Below are positions 55,044 to 56,924 of a stretch of DNA of 56,924 bases, piece by piece. This DNA is from Cyclobacteriaceae bacterium (lineage in GTDB: Bacteria > Bacteroidota > Bacteroidia > Cytophagales > Cyclobacteriaceae), in the NCBI GenBank assembly GCA_020436085.1, contig JAGQYM010000027.1, forward strand, positions 1 to 56,924. Reading direction: 5' to 3'. Each line of letters starts with the position of its first letter. Position 1 is the first letter of the stretch. The translations under genes and the position numbers were made by a program. The notes beneath the pieces are model-generated. The model ran no database searches. It saw only the letters and a list, made by a program, of their open reading frames with translations, and had not been told where the DNA came from.

Positions 55044-56225
55044 ATGAAAAGAATACTATACTTCGCCACATGTCTCTTATTACTAAGTGCCTGCAGCAAC
55101 GACAGCGACCCGGAAGCAGACAAGGCCAATTTTGTTAGGATTTATGACAGCGATCGTTATAACACCTCCTACACTCCAATCGACATCAAACAAACTCCTG
55201 ATGGAGGATACCTCATCCTGGCATCAAGGCGACTGGACGAATCGAATTTTCCAGGCACATACATATTGAAGGTTGATGACCTGGGAGCCTTCGTATCTGA
55301 ACAACTGGTTGATGAGGCCTATGTCAACCCCATTGGCCAGCTTATTCCTCTTAATGAGAGCTATTTCTTTTTTTGTATGGAGGAAGTCAACCTGCAAACC
55401 CAATTGGTAGAGATAAATACCGATGGAGAAATAATTCAAATGAGCAATGTTGGCGGCACCTACCCTACAGCCGCTACACTCGATGGCAACAACTTTCTGT
55501 TATTAAGCTATGACAATGGTAATCTGCAAACTGTGGTATCCATTGTTAACCCGGAAGGCAACACGCTTCAGGCATCTGCATTTTCAGTAGGCGCGGGAGA
55601 CGCAGTAGAAGAGCCTATCATCAACCATTTCTTGAGAACCGGCAGGCAGTTTCCCTTCCAGGTTGGGAAGACGTCAGGTGGACGATATTTTTTCAATGGG
55701 TTCTACAACTACACCTTTTCACTTGTCTTCACAGACTTGGGCTCTGGCGGGCTGGGCGTAGTACAGGGCCAACAGGATGATGGAGGGATAACATACCTGG
55801 CTGAGCTGCCTGGCAACTCTTTTGCAACAGCAAGGTTCAATTTTGGAGATAATTATTTTCTCCCGCGAGCAACGTTGGGCACTACCGGAATTTCCTCAAG
55901 CACAGACCTTGGTGGGTTTACGTTGCCGGAGTTGGTTGACAACGCTCCCGTTAAGATACTGGTTTCAACTATCAAAGATACCGATGTGATAGTTTATGTA
56001 AGCAATACTAAAGCGGGGCAGATTGGGATCTATGTCTATGATCTCGCCTCTGGTGAGTTCCTGGGTTCGAAATATCTCGGCTTCTCCAACCCTTATGAAA
56101 TCGGAGCGATTATCAATACCGCTGACGATGGACTGGCTATTGCGGGTACTACTTATGTTACCGGTCGATTCCCGCGCATTACCCTTTTCAAAATCTCTAA
56201 AGAGGAACTCGGTACGATCTTCTAG
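55044..56225 (+). CDS. lipoprotein with beta-propeller-like repeats
   Basis: 393 residues from the ATG at 55044; the frame opens eight codons earlier, but this start gives a clean lipoprotein signal (FATCLLLLSAC). The rest is beta-rich, with motifs such as TPDGGYLILASRRLDES near the start and TADDGLAIAGTTYV near the end, the style of bacterial seven-bladed repeats of unknown function. It probably sits on the outer membrane and is the last gene of the DUF1800 operon. A short AT-rich gap leads to murB. Confidence 0.78.
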   Translation: MKRILYFATCLLLLSACSNDSDPEADKANFVRIYDSDRYNTSYTPIDIKQTPDGGYLILASRRLDESNFPGTYILKVDDLGAFVSEQLVDEAYVNPIGQLIPLNESYFFFCMEEVNLQTQLVEINTDGEIIQMSNVGGTYPTAATLDGNNFLLLSYDNGNLQTVVSIVNPEGNTLQASAFSVGAGDAVEEPIINHFLRTGRQFPFQVGKTSGGRYFFNGFYNYTFSLVFTDLGSGGLGVVQGQQDDGGITYLAELPGNSFATARFNFGDNYFLPRATLGTTGISSSTDLGGFTLPELVDNAPVKILVSTIKDTDVIVYVSNTKAGQIGIYVYDLASGEFLGSKYLGFSNPYEIGAIINTADDGLAIAGTTYVTGRFPRITLFKISKEELGTIF

Positions 56226-56273
56226 CCTCCGTTTTATTATATCGCGGGTTTTTTATTCCTTCGGTATTGGAAG

Positions 56274-56924
56274 ATGATTGATATCGAAAAAAATGTCAGC
56301 CTCAAGGCATTGAACACCTTTGGCATTCGTGCTGAGGCAAGCTACTTATGTCACGTACGCTCGGAAGATGACCTTCGGGAGCTCATTCAGTCTGACATCT
56401 ATCAGAATGAACCTCATTACGTTCTCGCAGGAGGCAGCAACATTCTTTTTACGGGAGATTTTAAGGGTCTAATCATCAAAGTTGACCTGAAGGGAATAGA
56501 AATCAATCGTGAAGATGACGATGAAGTAGTCCTTAATGTTGCCGCAGGAGAGAATTGGCACCAATTGGTCATGCATGTAGTGGGTCATCAGTGGGGTGGC
56601 ATCGAAAACCTCTCATTGATTCCTGGTACAGTAGGTGCTGCACCGATGCAAAACATCGGGGCGTATGGCGTTGAGATAAAAAATGTGGTCGAAAAAGTAG
56701 AGGCCATCGACCTTTCATCGGGTGGGTCCCGGACTTTTAACAATGCCGAATGTGAGTTCGGGTACCGGGAAAGTGTCTTCAAAACCACCCTCCGAAAAAA
56801 ATTTTTTATCTCAAGTGTTACTTTAAGATTGACCAAAAAAAATCACCAATTGAATGTTGAGTACGGTGCTATCCGAAACACGCTTGCAGCTAACAAGGTA
56901 AACACTCCTTCCATTAAGAATATT
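56274..56924 (+). CDS. murB: UDP-N-acetylenolpyruvoylglucosamine reductase, cut by window end
   Basis: The first 217 codons of murB are open to the window end without a stop. MurB reduces UDP-GlcNAc-enolpyruvate to UDP-MurNAc in peptidoglycan synthesis, using FAD and NADPH. The N-terminus IEKNVSLKALNTFGIRAEAS and the FAD motifs LAGGSNILFTGDFKG and SLIPGTVGAAPMQNIGAYG are clear. FGYRESVFK is the typical type I MurB segment. The C-terminal part with the catalytic Glu lies outside the window. Confidence 0.93.
   Translation, partial: MIDIEKNVSLKALNTFGIRAEASYLCHVRSEDDLRELIQSDIYQNEPHYVLAGGSNILFTGDFKGLIIKVDLKGIEINREDDDEVVLNVAAGENWHQLVMHVVGHQWGGIENLSLIPGTVGAAPMQNIGAYGVEIKNVVEKVEAIDLSSGGSRTFNNAECEFGYRESVFKTTLRKKFFISSVTLRLTKKNHQLNVEYGAIRNTLAANKVNTPSIKNI

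Overview
The window looks like chromosome of a Bacteroidota member, most likely from the Cytophagales side. Three kinds of signal point there. Two proteins end in type IX secretion (T9SS) C-terminal sorting domains. Several genes have the Bacteroidota promoter box TAnnTTTG. The gene content is typical of the group: Hc1-type histone H1-like protein, DUF1501/DUF1800 pair, DUF4159, and HMG-CoA lyase with the ECPRDAMQG start. No rRNA, tRNA, CRISPR array, transposase or phage gene was found.

Bases 1-8.8 kb are the accessory-looking part. They start inside a 42-bp minisatellite (1 to about 475) that passes into a 7-bp repeat array. Then come a three-module secreted protein, a RelE/ParE-type toxin-antitoxin pair bracketed by copies of a palindromic repeat, a 1896-residue secreted protein ending in about two dozen shortened ankyrin-like repeats, and a DUF433/DUF5615 (PIN-like) toxin-antitoxin pair. 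Related 7-bp repeats recur in four intergenic gaps here and were not noticed elsewhere in the window.

Bases 8.8-29.4 kb are mainly housekeeping. They hold an MsbA-like ABC exporter, a class-V aminotransferase, a Lys/Ala-rich histone-like protein, a prohibitin-like SPFH protein, citrate synthase, acyl-CoA-binding protein, RsmE, DNA ligase LigA and DapA. They continue with a 59-residue Hc1-like protein, an alpha-oxoamine synthase family enzyme, biotin carboxylase, a DUF1015 protein, Maf, a glycosyltransferase, HlyD and TolC export parts without their inner-membrane pump, and the serine dehydratase beta subunit.

Bases 29.5-44.8 kb hold a 1164-residue T9SS-exported protein, a cystathionine gamma-synthase-like enzyme with a small ABM-fold monooxygenase, and a two-gene SPFH-GYF plus zinc-ribbon membrane module resembling Bacillus YdjI/YdjG. 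Thymidylate synthase, a lipoprotein, a DUF4159 protein, and the alaS-gatB-TlpA-like thioredoxin run follow.

Bases 44.9-56.9 kb hold a cell-envelope run (two tandem M23 peptidases and a CapA-type lipoprotein), then a MerR regulator, DprA and HMG-CoA lyase. Next is a tightly packed DUF1800-DUF1501-outer-membrane-barrel-lipoprotein operon, and the window ends inside murB. Many start calls were moved downstream from the longest possible frame, because the internal ATG restores a signal peptide, clears a terminator or abuts the previous stop codon.
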